64,000 nt of DNA from Cellulosilyticum lentocellum DSM 5427 (GCF_000178835.2 NC_015275.1:1571001-1635000), one strand, 5' to 3'. Counted from the first letter of the stretch, positions 26,563 through 36,120 are shown. Translations and numbers: made by a program. The notes: a model not told the origin generated them from the sequence alone.

Positions 26563-29298
26563 ATGACACAAATGCCAGGGGAACGTCTAGAGGTATTTAT
26601 TAGTTCTGCTATGAATGATGAAAAGGGTACATCTTGGCTAACGATAAGACGTAAGATAAAACAGAAATTGCAAGCAAACGAATACATTAATCCATTTATT
26701 ATTGAAGACCGTAATAGTACTTTACCATCAGTGCAATTTTTTCAATTTATGGTTGCTAAAAGTGATATAGTCATCCTTATTATTAAAGAAGAATTTAGGC
26801 AGGGTACGCAAACTGAATTTTCGGTGGTTAAGGAAAAAAAGAAACCGTGTTTAGTATATATTTATAATGGAAAAAATGCATCGACAGAAGTGGAGGTATT
26901 GAAAGAGGAACTTATTTCAAATGATTACTGTTGTTTTAAGACTTTCTATAGTTTTGATAACCTTGAGGAGGAGATATATGAAGATGTAATGAACGAAGTA
27001 ATTACTAGGTATAAGTTCATGCAATGTTCGAGTATTTCAACGGTTCAAGATAATAGCAAAGGAAATGATTATATAGAAGCACAAATTATTGATTACAATA
27101 AAGATGTTACTATAGAAATAGATGAACTTGAGAATTTTAGTACATGTAAAGGAACAATCTTACAAGTTGATGGACTGAGCCAAAAAAAATTACAAGAAGT
27201 TAATAAAGAACCTAAATCTATACTTGGAAATGTAGGAGAAAAAGTACTTAAGTGGATTTGTTGTGGAGATAATTATTTAGATGACAATGATATTGAAAAA
27301 ATAGTAGAGTTAAAAAATCAAGATAGTAAATATAACTGGTATAAATATCGGTGTCAAGCTATGAAATGCTATATGAATAATATGATTGAAGAAGCACTTG
27401 AGTTTGAAGACAGGGCATTAAGGATAGCAAAAGATGAAAAAGCTGCTGATTGGATTGTCAATGATATATTAATTGATTGTCGAAATCTCAAAAATGAGTT
27501 AAATAGTAAATACCATACATATGATAATCAATATCAAGAAGAGATACAACATTGCAAGGAAATTATACATTTACCTGTAGTGGATAGATTCATGGAGAAT
27601 GCATACAGTTTATTGTTGAAAGAAGAACAGAAATATAGATATAAAAGTGATAAATCAACACTTTTTAGTAATGATATATATCGAATATTTGACAATATTG
27701 AAAATAGCATTTTTGTTGCAATTCTATATGGTTCTAGCACTCCATTAATATTAAGTAGAGGGACAATTTCTGATATATATTTAAAGCTTGGAGATATACA
27801 TGAAGCTCCAGCAATTAGCGTTATAGCTATAAAATACCTTATTTTAGGTGGTGATAGTAAAAGGCTTGAACAAGTTATAAGGAAAGAGTGGGGTAATATA
27901 CAGGAATATCTCATTGCAGATGTAGAAAAGATATATCAATATGTAAAAAAGACTAATATTAATTCATATCAGAGTACAAAAATAAAGGTATTTAAGTTGT
28001 TTGGTTTATATATGCCTGATAAGATATATCAGGATATTCTACAGGATATTATTACTCTAGGTGAAAATATTGATCTTCTCGAAATACCTAACTACATGGA
28101 AGCAATATGTGCTAATAGATGTAGGATTATAGATGATATTTTAATTAAGATAGTAAATATGGCATTAAGAAAATGTCGTGTAAATAATGAGAAAGCAATA
28201 CCTAGAATATTATCAGAGATAGATATTTCTAATGTAGAAGATATGGAATTAGTTAATCTAAAGGACAATCTACAAAATCAGTTGATCAATATGATAAGTT
28301 ATGGAAATGAAATTCAATTTGTTGTAAATTTAGTTAATCAAAGACCTGATATTTTTGGAGCAACAAAGGATATTTTATTAGATAATGCCTCTGAAGTAGA
28401 AAGAACTCTATATAATATTAATTGTAATATTGATATTAAGAAAAATTGGAGAGAATTTTTTATATCAAGTATAGAAAATGCGGAAGAGCAATTTATTGTG
28501 AATAATAAACCTGGGGTAGATATAGGTTTTGGAAGTAGACCATTAATAGATATAGAGAATATATTGGTGAAAAGTCCTACTAACTATATAGCTGATTTAG
28601 TTACCGGTAGGCTTATTCCTTTAGGTAAGAAGATTATTTTAGGTAATGCACCAATTAAAATGAAAGCAGAAAGTATTAGATGTTTGACACAAGCAGTTAT
28701 TGGATTTAGTAAGTATCATATAGAATTTGATTGGAAGAAGGAGTTTGCATGTATTGATAAGAGTGATTGCGAAAAAAATGCTTCCTTGTCTCTATTTGCA
28801 TATAATTCAATAAAATCATATATATTACAGATCATCATGTTCAAAACATTAATAGGACTAGATACAGAAACGGAAATTATGAATTGCTATTTAGAACTGT
28901 TAAGATTAAGTAATTATGAAAGATTAACTATGATACAGAATACATATAATTATATACAATATATGCAGCAGGAAGAAAAGGAAGTCGATAGGATATTTGA
29001 ATATATTAGTATAGCATTATGCAATGATTCAGAGGAGCAAGTGAGAAAGTTTGCATATCAGTGTATTGTTTTGTTAAGTCGTAATAGTGTCAGTCAGGCA
29101 ATTAGAGATAAATATAAGGAACTATTATTAGATCCTTCAGCTGAAATAAAGAATATGGTTTTAAATTTAATAAGAGATAATAAAATAATGAGCAAGGATA
29201 CAATTATGTGTATAAAAGATGTATATGGAAAAGATGCAAATTACTTTATTAAAAAGAAAACTGAAATGATACTTAATGAACTAAGCATGAGAGAATAA
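26563..29298 (+). CDS. TIR/DUF4062-like N-terminal domain fused to long helical-repeat region; candidate defence protein
   Basis: A 911-residue soluble protein, first gene inside attL. Residues ~8-150 form a Rossmann-like domain: LEVFISSAMND at the first strand, SDIVILIIKEEF, and QTEFSVVKEKKKPCLVYIY. This layout is that of TIR and DUF4062 domains, and Glu85 or Glu91 would sit where such domains place their active Glu. The remaining ~750 residues are helical. A TPR-like stretch lies around 265-310, and HEAT-like repeats near the C-terminus (SEEQVRKFAYQCIVLLSR, SAEIKNMVLNLIRDN). A sensor of repeats plus an N-terminal effector is common in anti-phage proteins. No membrane segment. The family is not recognised. 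Very AT-rich, unlike the core genes. Confidence 0.65.
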   Translation: MTQMPGERLEVFISSAMNDEKGTSWLTIRRKIKQKLQANEYINPFIIEDRNSTLPSVQFFQFMVAKSDIVILIIKEEFRQGTQTEFSVVKEKKKPCLVYIYNGKNASTEVEVLKEELISNDYCCFKTFYSFDNLEEEIYEDVMNEVITRYKFMQCSSISTVQDNSKGNDYIEAQIIDYNKDVTIEIDELENFSTCKGTILQVDGLSQKKLQEVNKEPKSILGNVGEKVLKWICCGDNYLDDNDIEKIVELKNQDSKYNWYKYRCQAMKCYMNNMIEEALEFEDRALRIAKDEKAADWIVNDILIDCRNLKNELNSKYHTYDNQYQEEIQHCKEIIHLPVVDRFMENAYSLLLKEEQKYRYKSDKSTLFSNDIYRIFDNIENSIFVAILYGSSTPLILSRGTISDIYLKLGDIHEAPAISVIAIKYLILGGDSKRLEQVIRKEWGNIQEYLIADVEKIYQYVKKTNINSYQSTKIKVFKLFGLYMPDKIYQDILQDIITLGENIDLLEIPNYMEAICANRCRIIDDILIKIVNMALRKCRVNNEKAIPRILSEIDISNVEDMELVNLKDNLQNQLINMISYGNEIQFVVNLVNQRPDIFGATKDILLDNASEVERTLYNINCNIDIKKNWREFFISSIENAEEQFIVNNKPGVDIGFGSRPLIDIENILVKSPTNYIADLVTGRLIPLGKKIILGNAPIKMKAESIRCLTQAVIGFSKYHIEFDWKKEFACIDKSDCEKNASLSLFAYNSIKSYILQIIMFKTLIGLDTETEIMNCYLELLRLSNYERLTMIQNTYNYIQYMQQEEKEVDRIFEYISIALCNDSEEQVRKFAYQCIVLLSRNSVSQAIRDKYKELLLDPSAEIKNMVLNLIRDNKIMSKDTIMCIKDVYGKDANYFIKKKTEMILNELSMRE

Positions 29299-29462
29299 AT
29301 CTTTTTATATGACTAAAATATTATGTGATTTTGAAGAAAGTATTGCCATGATACTGGAGTTTATTATTAACTAGATTATAATAGACCACTAGCAACTTAA
29401 GGCTATTATATGTGGCACGAAAATCATTTGTTTTAATAGAGTAAATATATGACCCTAGGTGT

Positions 29463-30641
29463 TTATAGCGCGCTTAGGGCCTTTTGCAATTTATGAATTG
29501 CATCTTTCTTAGTATCATCAGTAGAGTGTACATAACGATTTAAAGTAATCTTAACATCTGTATGCCCTAATAACTGTGAAACAGTCTTAACATCCACACC
29601 TTGCTCAATAAGCCTTGTAGCAAAGCTATGACGAATACCGTGAAAAGTAATGCCTTTATACTTGATGATAGATTCTCCATTGGAGCCTATTTCAGTATAA
29701 GGGCGTATTTTTGCCTTTTCGCAAAGTAATTTATGGGCTTTGGCAATACTATCATATTTAATCTGGTTGCCTTTGCTATTTTTAAAAACGTAGTCATCAT
29801 CCTGACCATTATGTTCAGCTTTATAGGCTGTAAGTTCTTCTGATAAAGAGGGATGTATCGGTATATCACGTATACCTGCTTTGGTCTTAGGACTCTTAGT
29901 AATAACTTTATCTTCTCCGTTGCCTTCTGAGTCATATTCCTTAACGAGTCTAGAGGATTCTTTTACATGAATCATATGGTCTATTAAATCCACATTATGC
30001 CATTTTAAGGCCATGATCTCACCGACACGCATACCAGTATGGAGTGCTACTGTAAAGAGCATCTTATAGAAACTTTCATTAACCACACCCATAAAAGCTT
30101 TTTGTTCCTCATGAGTTAAGACTTCGATTTCCTTTTCTACATAAGTTGATTTAGGGAGCGTAATCTTTTTCATTGGGTTAATACGAATAAATTGATTGGC
30201 AATGCCGTGATCAAAGGATTGATTCAGTAAATATTTGAGCATAGAAAGACTTTTACTTGATAGTTCAGTTTTACTATTAAAGAATTGCTGCACATCACGT
30301 TGCAATATCTTTTGAATATCACGCTTACCAAGAGCAGAGTCTTTGATATGGGTATTATATAGGCTCATATAGCGTTCAAAGGTGCCAAGGCTAACACTTG
30401 CCTTAGTATTTGTAAATAAGTGGTCATACATCAAATCTGAAAGCGTTATTCGCTTCTTAACGAGTCTAGTGCCATATTTAATAAAATCACTTTCATAATC
30501 ACGAATCTTATCTTCACATTCTTTCTTACTTTTGCCATAAACTGTTTTAGGTTTATAGGAATCTAAGTTGGACTCACCTACCCAACGAACATACGTTGTT
30601 CCGTCTTTTCTCTTATAAGTTCTTTTAAAATAGGTTGCCAT
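29463..30641 (-). CDS. int: Tyrosine-type integrase of the element
   Basis: A 392-residue site-specific recombinase. The N-terminus (TYKRKDGTTYVRWVGES) is an AP2-like arm-binding domain. A core-binding SAM-like domain follows at ~60-165, then the catalytic domain with Arg in TGMRVGEIMALKW, HGIRHSFATRL, LLGHTDVKITLNRY and the Tyr nucleophile in that last motif. It integrates into and excises from the tRNA-Thr repeat described here. It starts 6 bases after the repressor gene and runs toward attL, as in phage satellites. Confidence 0.92.
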   Translation of the reverse strand: MATYFKRTYKRKDGTTYVRWVGESNLDSYKPKTVYGKSKKECEDKIRDYESDFIKYGTRLVKKRITLSDLMYDHLFTNTKASVSLGTFERYMSLYNTHIKDSALGKRDIQKILQRDVQQFFNSKTELSSKSLSMLKYLLNQSFDHGIANQFIRINPMKKITLPKSTYVEKEIEVLTHEEQKAFMGVVNESFYKMLFTVALHTGMRVGEIMALKWHNVDLIDHMIHVKESSRLVKEYDSEGNGEDKVITKSPKTKAGIRDIPIHPSLSEELTAYKAEHNGQDDDYVFKNSKGNQIKYDSIAKAHKLLCEKAKIRPYTEIGSNGESIIKYKGITFHGIRHSFATRLIEQGVDVKTVSQLLGHTDVKITLNRYVHSTDDTKKDAIHKLQKALSAL

Positions 30642-30647
30642 AGTAGA

Positions 30648-31127
30648 TTATTCCTCCTCTTTTGAATCTGTTGGAGGAACAATACCTACCCCTGTAGCAG
30701 GATCAAAGCCATAGCGATAAGAGAGATATTGAAGGAAGTTCACTACATCATAATAGTATTCTTCGCGGATATTTGGGTTGTTATAAGCGTGCTCAAGTGT
30801 TTCTAAGATAGTAAGTGTGTAGCCGTAAATTCTCTGAGCTTCTTCACTGGCATATTCAGGTTCATCTATTAATATAGGTCTAAGCCAATCAATACATTGC
30901 TTAAAGTAAAATTCATCCTTATATTCCTTCATGGATTCATCTAATAAGTGATACATAGGCGTATCTAATACCTTAGCAATTGCAGTTAACGCTTCTAATG
31001 AAGGGTTATTTTTTTTGCCTGATTCAATTTGTTGAATATATGAAATAGATAAGCCAGAAAGCTCAGCTAGTTCTTTTTGAGATATTTTCTTTTCTTTACG
31101 AAGTTGTTTTAATTTTTCACCATACAT
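30648..31127 (-). CDS. Xre-family repressor (Stl/CI-like)
   Basis: 159 aa. The N-terminal helix-turn-helix MYGEKLKQLRKEKKISQKELAELSGLSISYIQQIESGKKNNPSLEAL is a textbook HTH_3 domain. The C-terminal ~95 residues are acidic and helical and may carry dimerisation or anti-repressor contacts. The ATG at 31127 follows TGGAGG. It is co-transcribed with int and faces the rightward genes across a region holding four palindromes. It is thus the likely master repressor of the element. Confidence 0.88.
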   Translation of the reverse strand: MYGEKLKQLRKEKKISQKELAELSGLSISYIQQIESGKKNNPSLEALTAIAKVLDTPMYHLLDESMKEYKDEFYFKQCIDWLRPILIDEPEYASEEAQRIYGYTLTILETLEHAYNNPNIREEYYYDVVNFLQYLSYRYGFDPATGVGIVPPTDSKEEE

Positions 31128-31164
31128 AAGTTGGCCTCCATTTTTGACATATAGATAGTATAAC

Positions 31165-31335
31165 ACATTATAGTGTATGTATGCATATGTTAATTTTTAA
31201 CAATACACATTATAGTGTTGACTGGTTCCTTTGTTTATGATAGGATACATCTACAAACACGTACTATAGTGTATAAAAAATGGTTGAAAATATTTCAATA
31301 TAGTTGGATTTAGTTCAAAATAGTTCACTATAGTG
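31165..31335. promoter_or_regulatory. Operator cluster: four copies of an ACACTATAGTGT-like palindrome
   Basis: Between the divergent repressor genes lie ACATTATAGTGT at 31165 and 31207, GTACTATAGTGT at 31261 and TCACTATAGTGC at 31325. All share the core TATAGTG and are near-palindromes of ACACTATAGTGT. The copy at 31207 overlaps a possible rightward -35 (TTGACT at 31217, with TAGGAT 17 bases on). These are probable binding sites for the Xre repressor at 30648-31127. Confidence 0.65.
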
Positions 31336-31383
31336 CATGATTGTTCATAACATTATTGATGGCTAGAAAGGAGTTTGCTGAAA

Positions 31384-31569
31384 ATGAATGTAAAAATTGC
31401 ACGATTAAAAAAGCATATGACACAAAATGAGTTATGTGAAAAAGTAGGCATCTGTAGAAGTTTTTTATCACGTATTGAGAATGGAAAAGATGGTAATGTC
31501 ACAAAAGAAGTGATGTTGAAATTAGCAAGTATTTTAGAAACAGATGTAGTAGCGTTATTTTTTGAGTAG
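31384..31569 (+). CDS. Small Xre-family regulator (Cro-like)
   Basis: A 61-residue protein that is almost only a helix-turn-helix: MNVKIARLKKHMTQNELCEKVGICRSFLSRIENGKDGNVTKEVMLKLASIL. It is the first rightward gene opposite the repressor, the place of a Cro-type or StlR-type regulator. The ATG at 31384 follows AAAGGAG at about 10 bases. Confidence 0.82.
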   Translation: MNVKIARLKKHMTQNELCEKVGICRSFLSRIENGKDGNVTKEVMLKLASILETDVVALFFE

Positions 31570-31594
31570 AGAGAAAGGACATCAGGGATTAGCA

Positions 31595-31765
31595 ATGAAA
31601 AAATTATTAAGAGCAAAAGATATTGTAGAAATGTATGGTTTTAAGCAAACAACAGCTTATAAGATCTTAAACACAAAGGGCGTACCTATTATGCGTATTG
31701 GAGGCATAATTGTGGTTAAGCAGGAAGACTTTGAAGAATGGTTAGAAAAACAGAAGGTATGCTAG
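31595..31765 (+). CDS. Helix-turn-helix protein, excisionase/AlpA-like
   Basis: A 56-residue winged-helix protein of the HTH_17 type: LLRAKDIVEMYGFKQTTAYKILNTKGVPIMRIGGIIVVKQEDFEEWLEKQ. Proteins of this form act as excisionases or AlpA-like activators in satellites and integrative elements. The ATG at 31595 is preferred because AGGG precedes it. It sits between the Cro-like gene and the primase gene, where satellites carry xis/alpA. Confidence 0.75.
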   Translation: MKKLLRAKDIVEMYGFKQTTAYKILNTKGVPIMRIGGIIVVKQEDFEEWLEKQKVC

Positions 31766-31780
31766 TAAGGAGATTAATGT

Positions 31781-33970
31781 TTGAGATTAGAGGAATTACT
31801 ATATAGATTTGAAAAAGTAAAATCGAATGGGGAAAGATCATATATTTGTTGTTGCCCTGCACATCGTGATAAAGAACCGAGTCTATCTATAAAAGAAACA
31901 GATGAACGTATTTTATTACATTGTCATACAGGATGTAGTACTGAAATGGTAATGACAGCAATAGGACTGGAACTTAAAGATTTGTTTAAACAAAATAACA
32001 CCCATACTCTGACCTGGCGGGAGAAAGTAAGGGTGTGGCACGATCCAAAAAAGGGAGAACTTAAATTAGAAGCTCTTTATCCTTATTATGATGATGAATC
32101 GCAACATGTATTGTACTATAAAGCACGATATGAGAACAAGGAAATTCGTCATTTTCGTATAAAAGAAAATGAAGTGATATGGAAAAACGTGTTTAGTTCG
32201 GTTGATAAGACACTTTATAATAAATCAGTTTTTGATAAGGCCATTAAATTACAACAGCCTATTTACTATGTAGAAGGTGAAAAAGATGTTCATACTATGC
32301 AAAACTTAGGTCTTTTAGCGACTACAGCAGGTGGTGCTACTGCATGGAATAAGGTATTTAGCAAGTACTTTGAAAATCTAGATGTCGTTATTCTTCAAGA
32401 TAATGATGAAGCAGGAGAGCAGTTAACGAGGCAGATATGTGCTGATATAGCATCAGTAGCAAAAACGATTAAAGTTGTGATACCAAGTAAAAAACCTCAT
32501 GGCGATGTCACTGATTATTTAGAAGAAGGGCATACAAAATATGAGTTATTACAGTTAGTGGAACAAGTAGAGAAGCAAAAGTTATTAAGCGAGCCCTATA
32601 AAAATTATCGTTTAGATGATACAGATAATGCACAGACCATGGCAGATATGTTTAGAAGTAAACTTTGTTTTGCTTATGATGTGAATAAATGGTATCTCTA
32701 CAATGGTGTGAAGTGGGAAGAAGATCGGGTTGATGGTGTAAGGCTTTTAGCTAATGAAATGATTGATCGTATGAGTAATGACTTTGCTTTGATACTTGGA
32801 AACATGGAAGAGGGCAAAGAAAGGAAAAAACAAGCGGTCTTATATCAAAATCATTTAAAGAGCTGTAGAAGTCATAGAGGAAAAACATCCATTCTTAATG
32901 AAACCAAGCATTTGCTTCCTATTGTATCAACAACCTTTAATAGTAGACGTGATGTGATCAATACGCCAACTGGTACGTACTTGATCCATGATAAAGAGGT
33001 AAGACCACATTGCTATAAAGACTATCTTTCACAAGCAACACAAGTTTCTGTGGTAGAAGATGCAAAAGCACCAACTTGGGAAAGGTTTATTAATGAGATT
33101 TTCTTAGGAGATCAAGAGCTTATTCGTTATGTGCAGAAGGCAATAGGTTATAGTTTGACAGGCTTTACAAGAGAGCAGTGTATGTTTATAGGCTATGGGG
33201 ATGGTGCCAATGGGAAAGGGGTATTTAAGGATATTCTGAGTTATATTTTTGATGACTATGTTAAATGCCCACAAGCAGAGACAATCTCACAAATTAGACA
33301 AGGTTCAGAAGCTAGTCCCGATATTATTAATCTCATGGATGCACGACTTGTAGTATGTGTTGAAAGTAATAAAGGGGTTCGTTTCAATGAAGGACTTATT
33401 AAACAGTTAACAGGAGAGGACAAGGTTACAGCAAGGAGATTGTATTGTGAGCCAATGTCTTTTATGCCACAGTTTAAGCTATGGCTCTTTACAAATCATA
33501 TGCCGGAGGTTGTGGGAACAGATAAAGGGATTTGGAGACGATTAAAAGTCATACCTTTTAAATTAGATTTACCTGAGCATAAAAAGGATAGACAGCTAAA
33601 AGATAAGCTGATGAAAGAAGTAGAAGGTATTTTATGGTGGTGTATTGAAGGGATTCATCTTTATTTAGAAGAAGGACTAAAAGAGCCAGAGGCTATTATT
33701 GAGTTAGTGCATGAATTTAAAGAAGAAAGCGACACGTTAGGGCTTTTTCTTAGAGAATGTACGATTAATAAGGTGGGTTCTAAAGTACAGGCTAAAGACC
33801 TTTATACAAGATATGTGGAATGGTGTAGAGCCAATAATGAAGTGCCAGACAATAAGACAAGGTTTGGCTTAGATATGAAGAAGCGAATCACTAAAGAAAA
33901 CGATGGCAGGCATGTTTTTTATAAAGACATTGCTTTGCTCTTATCAGTCAGTCAATTTGTAAGTGTTTAA
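31781..33970 (+). CDS. P4-type primase-helicase (replication protein of the element)
   Basis: 729 aa. Residues ~20-55 form a zinc-binding primase start (CCCPAH and HCHTGC). A TOPRIM-like region follows with YYVEGEKDVHTM and LQDNDEAG. A D5_N-type region lies in the middle, and the C-terminal superfamily 3 helicase has Walker A GYGDGANGKGVF and ARLVVCVESN as Walker B region. Such proteins start replication of phage satellites and P4-like elements. TTG at 31781 is chosen because AAGGAG lies 8 bases upstream and the frame has no earlier start. Confidence 0.88.
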   Translation: MRLEELLYRFEKVKSNGERSYICCCPAHRDKEPSLSIKETDERILLHCHTGCSTEMVMTAIGLELKDLFKQNNTHTLTWREKVRVWHDPKKGELKLEALYPYYDDESQHVLYYKARYENKEIRHFRIKENEVIWKNVFSSVDKTLYNKSVFDKAIKLQQPIYYVEGEKDVHTMQNLGLLATTAGGATAWNKVFSKYFENLDVVILQDNDEAGEQLTRQICADIASVAKTIKVVIPSKKPHGDVTDYLEEGHTKYELLQLVEQVEKQKLLSEPYKNYRLDDTDNAQTMADMFRSKLCFAYDVNKWYLYNGVKWEEDRVDGVRLLANEMIDRMSNDFALILGNMEEGKERKKQAVLYQNHLKSCRSHRGKTSILNETKHLLPIVSTTFNSRRDVINTPTGTYLIHDKEVRPHCYKDYLSQATQVSVVEDAKAPTWERFINEIFLGDQELIRYVQKAIGYSLTGFTREQCMFIGYGDGANGKGVFKDILSYIFDDYVKCPQAETISQIRQGSEASPDIINLMDARLVVCVESNKGVRFNEGLIKQLTGEDKVTARRLYCEPMSFMPQFKLWLFTNHMPEVVGTDKGIWRRLKVIPFKLDLPEHKKDRQLKDKLMKEVEGILWWCIEGIHLYLEEGLKEPEAIIELVHEFKEESDTLGLFLRECTINKVGSKVQAKDLYTRYVEWCRANNEVPDNKTRFGLDMKKRITKENDGRHVFYKDIALLLSVSQFVSV

Positions 33971-34252
33971 ACAGGAGTATGAGTGAGGTATTGCAGTAGC
34001 TAATAGAAACTTAAAGATAAGAATATCAAGGGATTGAGATAGTATAGAGAGTTTTATAGATAAGTAATATAGAAATGATATTAAGAATATAAAGGCTATA
34101 AAAGCCTTATAGTAAAAGGAAAGTTGTAAGCTAACTGATGAAACTACCGTAGGTTATGAGTATCAAAGGGATTTTGCATTGGTACTGTAGCTAGAAGTCC
34201 TGCAAGAGGCAGGAAAATTATAACGAAAAAAGAAATTCAAAAGGAGAAACGC
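33971..34252. other. Non-coding gap downstream of the primase-helicase; possible replication origin region
   Basis: No ORF with a ribosome site is seen. There is a small hairpin (AAGGCT/AGCCTT near 34101) and two copies of TATCAA(A)GGGATT (near 34026 and 34158). In related satellites the origin lies next to the rep gene, but there is no clear iteron array here, so the origin role is only a possibility. Confidence 0.25.
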
Positions 34253-34555
34253 ATGTTTATAGATTTAGATCAAGATAAATATATTAATAGTTATTATGTG
34301 AAAAGGATGGAAAGAGAAGGCACAGACGTTTATTTTAGAGATAAAGATGAGAAGCTTTTAGGCATTAAGTCATTTCAAACTGTAAGTGAAGCTGAGAGGT
34401 ACTGCGAAGAAGAGTTTTGCAGAAAGATAAATATTTTAGCTGAAATAGCTTACCAAATTGAAAATATGTGTGATCATATGAGCGAAAATACAGAGCATTT
34501 ATATAAAGAAATAAGGCAAATAAGAGAAGTTTTATACTTTGTATTAGCACCATAA
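34253..34555 (+). CDS. Hypothetical element protein, 100 aa
   Basis: A small charged protein with the start AAAGGAGAAACGC-ATG. It has a short beta-like N-terminal half (YYVKRMEREGTDVYFRDKDEKLLGI) and a helical C-terminal half (ILAEIAYQIENMCDHMSENTEHLYKEIRQIREVLYF). No family is recognised and no membrane segment seen. It lies downstream of the primase-helicase. Confidence 0.55.
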   Translation: MFIDLDQDKYINSYYVKRMEREGTDVYFRDKDEKLLGIKSFQTVSEAERYCEEEFCRKINILAEIAYQIENMCDHMSENTEHLYKEIRQIREVLYFVLAP

Positions 34556-34581
34556 AAAGGATTTATTAGGGACAGAGATTA

Positions 34582-34704
34582 ATGACAAAATGCCATCCCC
34601 CCCTAGTTTCAAGGGAAAAAGGTGAATATAAAGGTCGACCACGAGAGGCTATATGCTCGCACAAAATTCCTGAAATGAAATTTTTTGAGGGGGATAATTT
34701 TTAA
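34582..34704 (+). other. C7-containing segment with a 40-codon frame; possible packaging (cos-like) region
   Basis: This stretch differs in composition from the AT-rich surroundings. It has a run of seven Cs (near 34597), TCGACCACGAG near 34635, and GAGGGGGAT near 34687 that can pair with the C-run. A 40-codon frame (MTKCHPPLV...) spans it, with a poorly spaced ribosome site. G/C-tract segments of this kind occur at cos sites near terminase genes of Gram-positive phages. The assignment is speculative. Confidence 0.25.
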
Positions 34705-34737
34705 AAGTGAAAAACATGAGTGAGGATATAAAACAAG

Positions 34738-35223
34738 ATGACTAAAAGAGAGAAAATAAAGATTGCAAATTGCCTTGTTAGGGCGATTAAAACAAAAGAA
34801 GCAGTTAATAAAGAAACGCATAGCTTTCTAGCAAACTGGATCTATAGTGGAGAAGATGGAAGGCGAGCAGAATGGCTAGAGGTGTGGGAAATGGTTTTAG
34901 AGAAATATATACCAGAAGAAACACCTGCACTATTTAGAGCAACCGATTACATTAATGATGGTAAGATAGAAAGTTATACAGGGAGAATGTATGCAGCAGA
35001 GCGATTTTTAAAAAACTGCGGGGAGGAAGGAAAGCTTCTTATTTGTGATACAGAGAATTATTATGGGGTGAGATTTTATCCATTAACACAGTTGTTGAGA
35101 AATGAATTGGAAATAGAAGACTCACTCTTTAATAAAGGATTTATGGTGCAATATATAGGGGAAGATGAATATATAATGCGAACGGATGTAGAGTGCTGTT
35201 CAGTTTATAAGAGAATAGGATAA
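34738..35223 (+). CDS. Hypothetical element protein, 161 aa
   Basis: A soluble protein, not recognised. The N-terminal third is basic and helical (TKREKIKIANCLVRAIKTKEAVNKE), and the rest is acidic with many aromatic residues (AERFLKNCGEEGKLLICDTENYYGVRFYPL). The start ATG has only a modest site (GAGTGAGG, 15 bases upstream). It lies between the primase-helicase module and the resolvase. Confidence 0.5.
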   Translation: MTKREKIKIANCLVRAIKTKEAVNKETHSFLANWIYSGEDGRRAEWLEVWEMVLEKYIPEETPALFRATDYINDGKIESYTGRMYAAERFLKNCGEEGKLLICDTENYYGVRFYPLTQLLRNELEIEDSLFNKGFMVQYIGEDEYIMRTDVECCSVYKRIG

Positions 35224-35439
35224 GAGATAAAAATTGATTATAGGGTAGTTGATTGTGGCTGCCCTTTTTCTATGGAATGATGTGTAAAGGAAAACAGATG
35301 TTTTCGTTAACATATTTATAGATGAAAAAAAGTATTAGAAATGAAGTGAAAATGTAGCGAATGTGTAAAAGAAAAAGAAATGACCTTTTGGTTTACATAT
35401 TGAAGAATGACATTAAAAAAGAAGAGGATGGAAATAACA

Positions 35440-36048
35440 ATGGCGATATATGGATACGCGAGATGCTCAACTAATGAAAATAAGCAAGATATTAATAGAC
35501 AGAAGAGAGAATTAAAAGCATTGGGTGGTGTGGTTGAAAAGAATATTTATTGGGAGTATGAGAGTGGCACAAAAGTAGATCGCATTGAGCTTAATAAGTT
35601 ATTAGAGAGAGTAGCTGAAGGAGATACAATAGTGGCAACAGAAGTATCACGTATTACTAGGAGCACAAAGCAATTATGTGAAATTGTTGAAACTGTGAAA
35701 AGGAAGCATTTAAAGTTAATTATTGGTGGATTTATAGTTGATTGTAGTAAAGGTGAACTTGATGCAATGACAGATGGTATGCTTAAAATGATGGGCGTAT
35801 TCGCTGAGATGGAAAGAAATATGATAAGTGAACGTGTAAGAAGTGGTATGGCAAATGCTGTTATAAATGGGAGACAAATAGGCAGGCCTAAATTATCGGA
35901 AGAAAATCTACCTAGTATTTTTATTAAACATTATCCAAAATATAGATACAATCAGATTAATAAGACAGAATTAGCTAAGATATGTGGAGTAAGTAGGCAG
36001 TCTATATATAAGTATATAGGTATTTATGAGAAATTAAGTAGGCAATAG
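35440..36048 (+). CDS. Serine recombinase (resolvase/invertase family)
   Basis: 202 aa. The catalytic domain begins IYGYARCSTNENKQDINRQKREL, with nucleophile Ser9 of the YARCST motif. It contains TEVSRITRSTKQL and the long helix MLKMMGVFAEMERNMISERVRSGM. A C-terminal helix-turn-helix ends KTELAKICGVSRQSIYKYI. Members resolve dimers or invert DNA. Here it may be an orphan helper of the element or belong to a separate insertion. Start at 35440; the upstream TTG/ATG-rich leader is ignored. Confidence 0.85.
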   Translation: MAIYGYARCSTNENKQDINRQKRELKALGGVVEKNIYWEYESGTKVDRIELNKLLERVAEGDTIVATEVSRITRSTKQLCEIVETVKRKHLKLIIGGFIVDCSKGELDAMTDGMLKMMGVFAEMERNMISERVRSGMANAVINGRQIGRPKLSEENLPSIFIKHYPKYRYNQINKTELAKICGVSRQSIYKYIGIYEKLSRQ

Positions 36049-36120
36049 ATGCTTTAATATTGGAGTATAGTCAATAGTTTGGACACGATTTGTAACGAAA
36101 AAATTTGTTGAGATCAATAA

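Noticed and set aside
34130-34170. CTGATGA followed by a small stem, like a hammerhead ribozyme core
   Set aside because: The second core element GAAA and a matching third stem are missing, and the inner stem has only three pairs.
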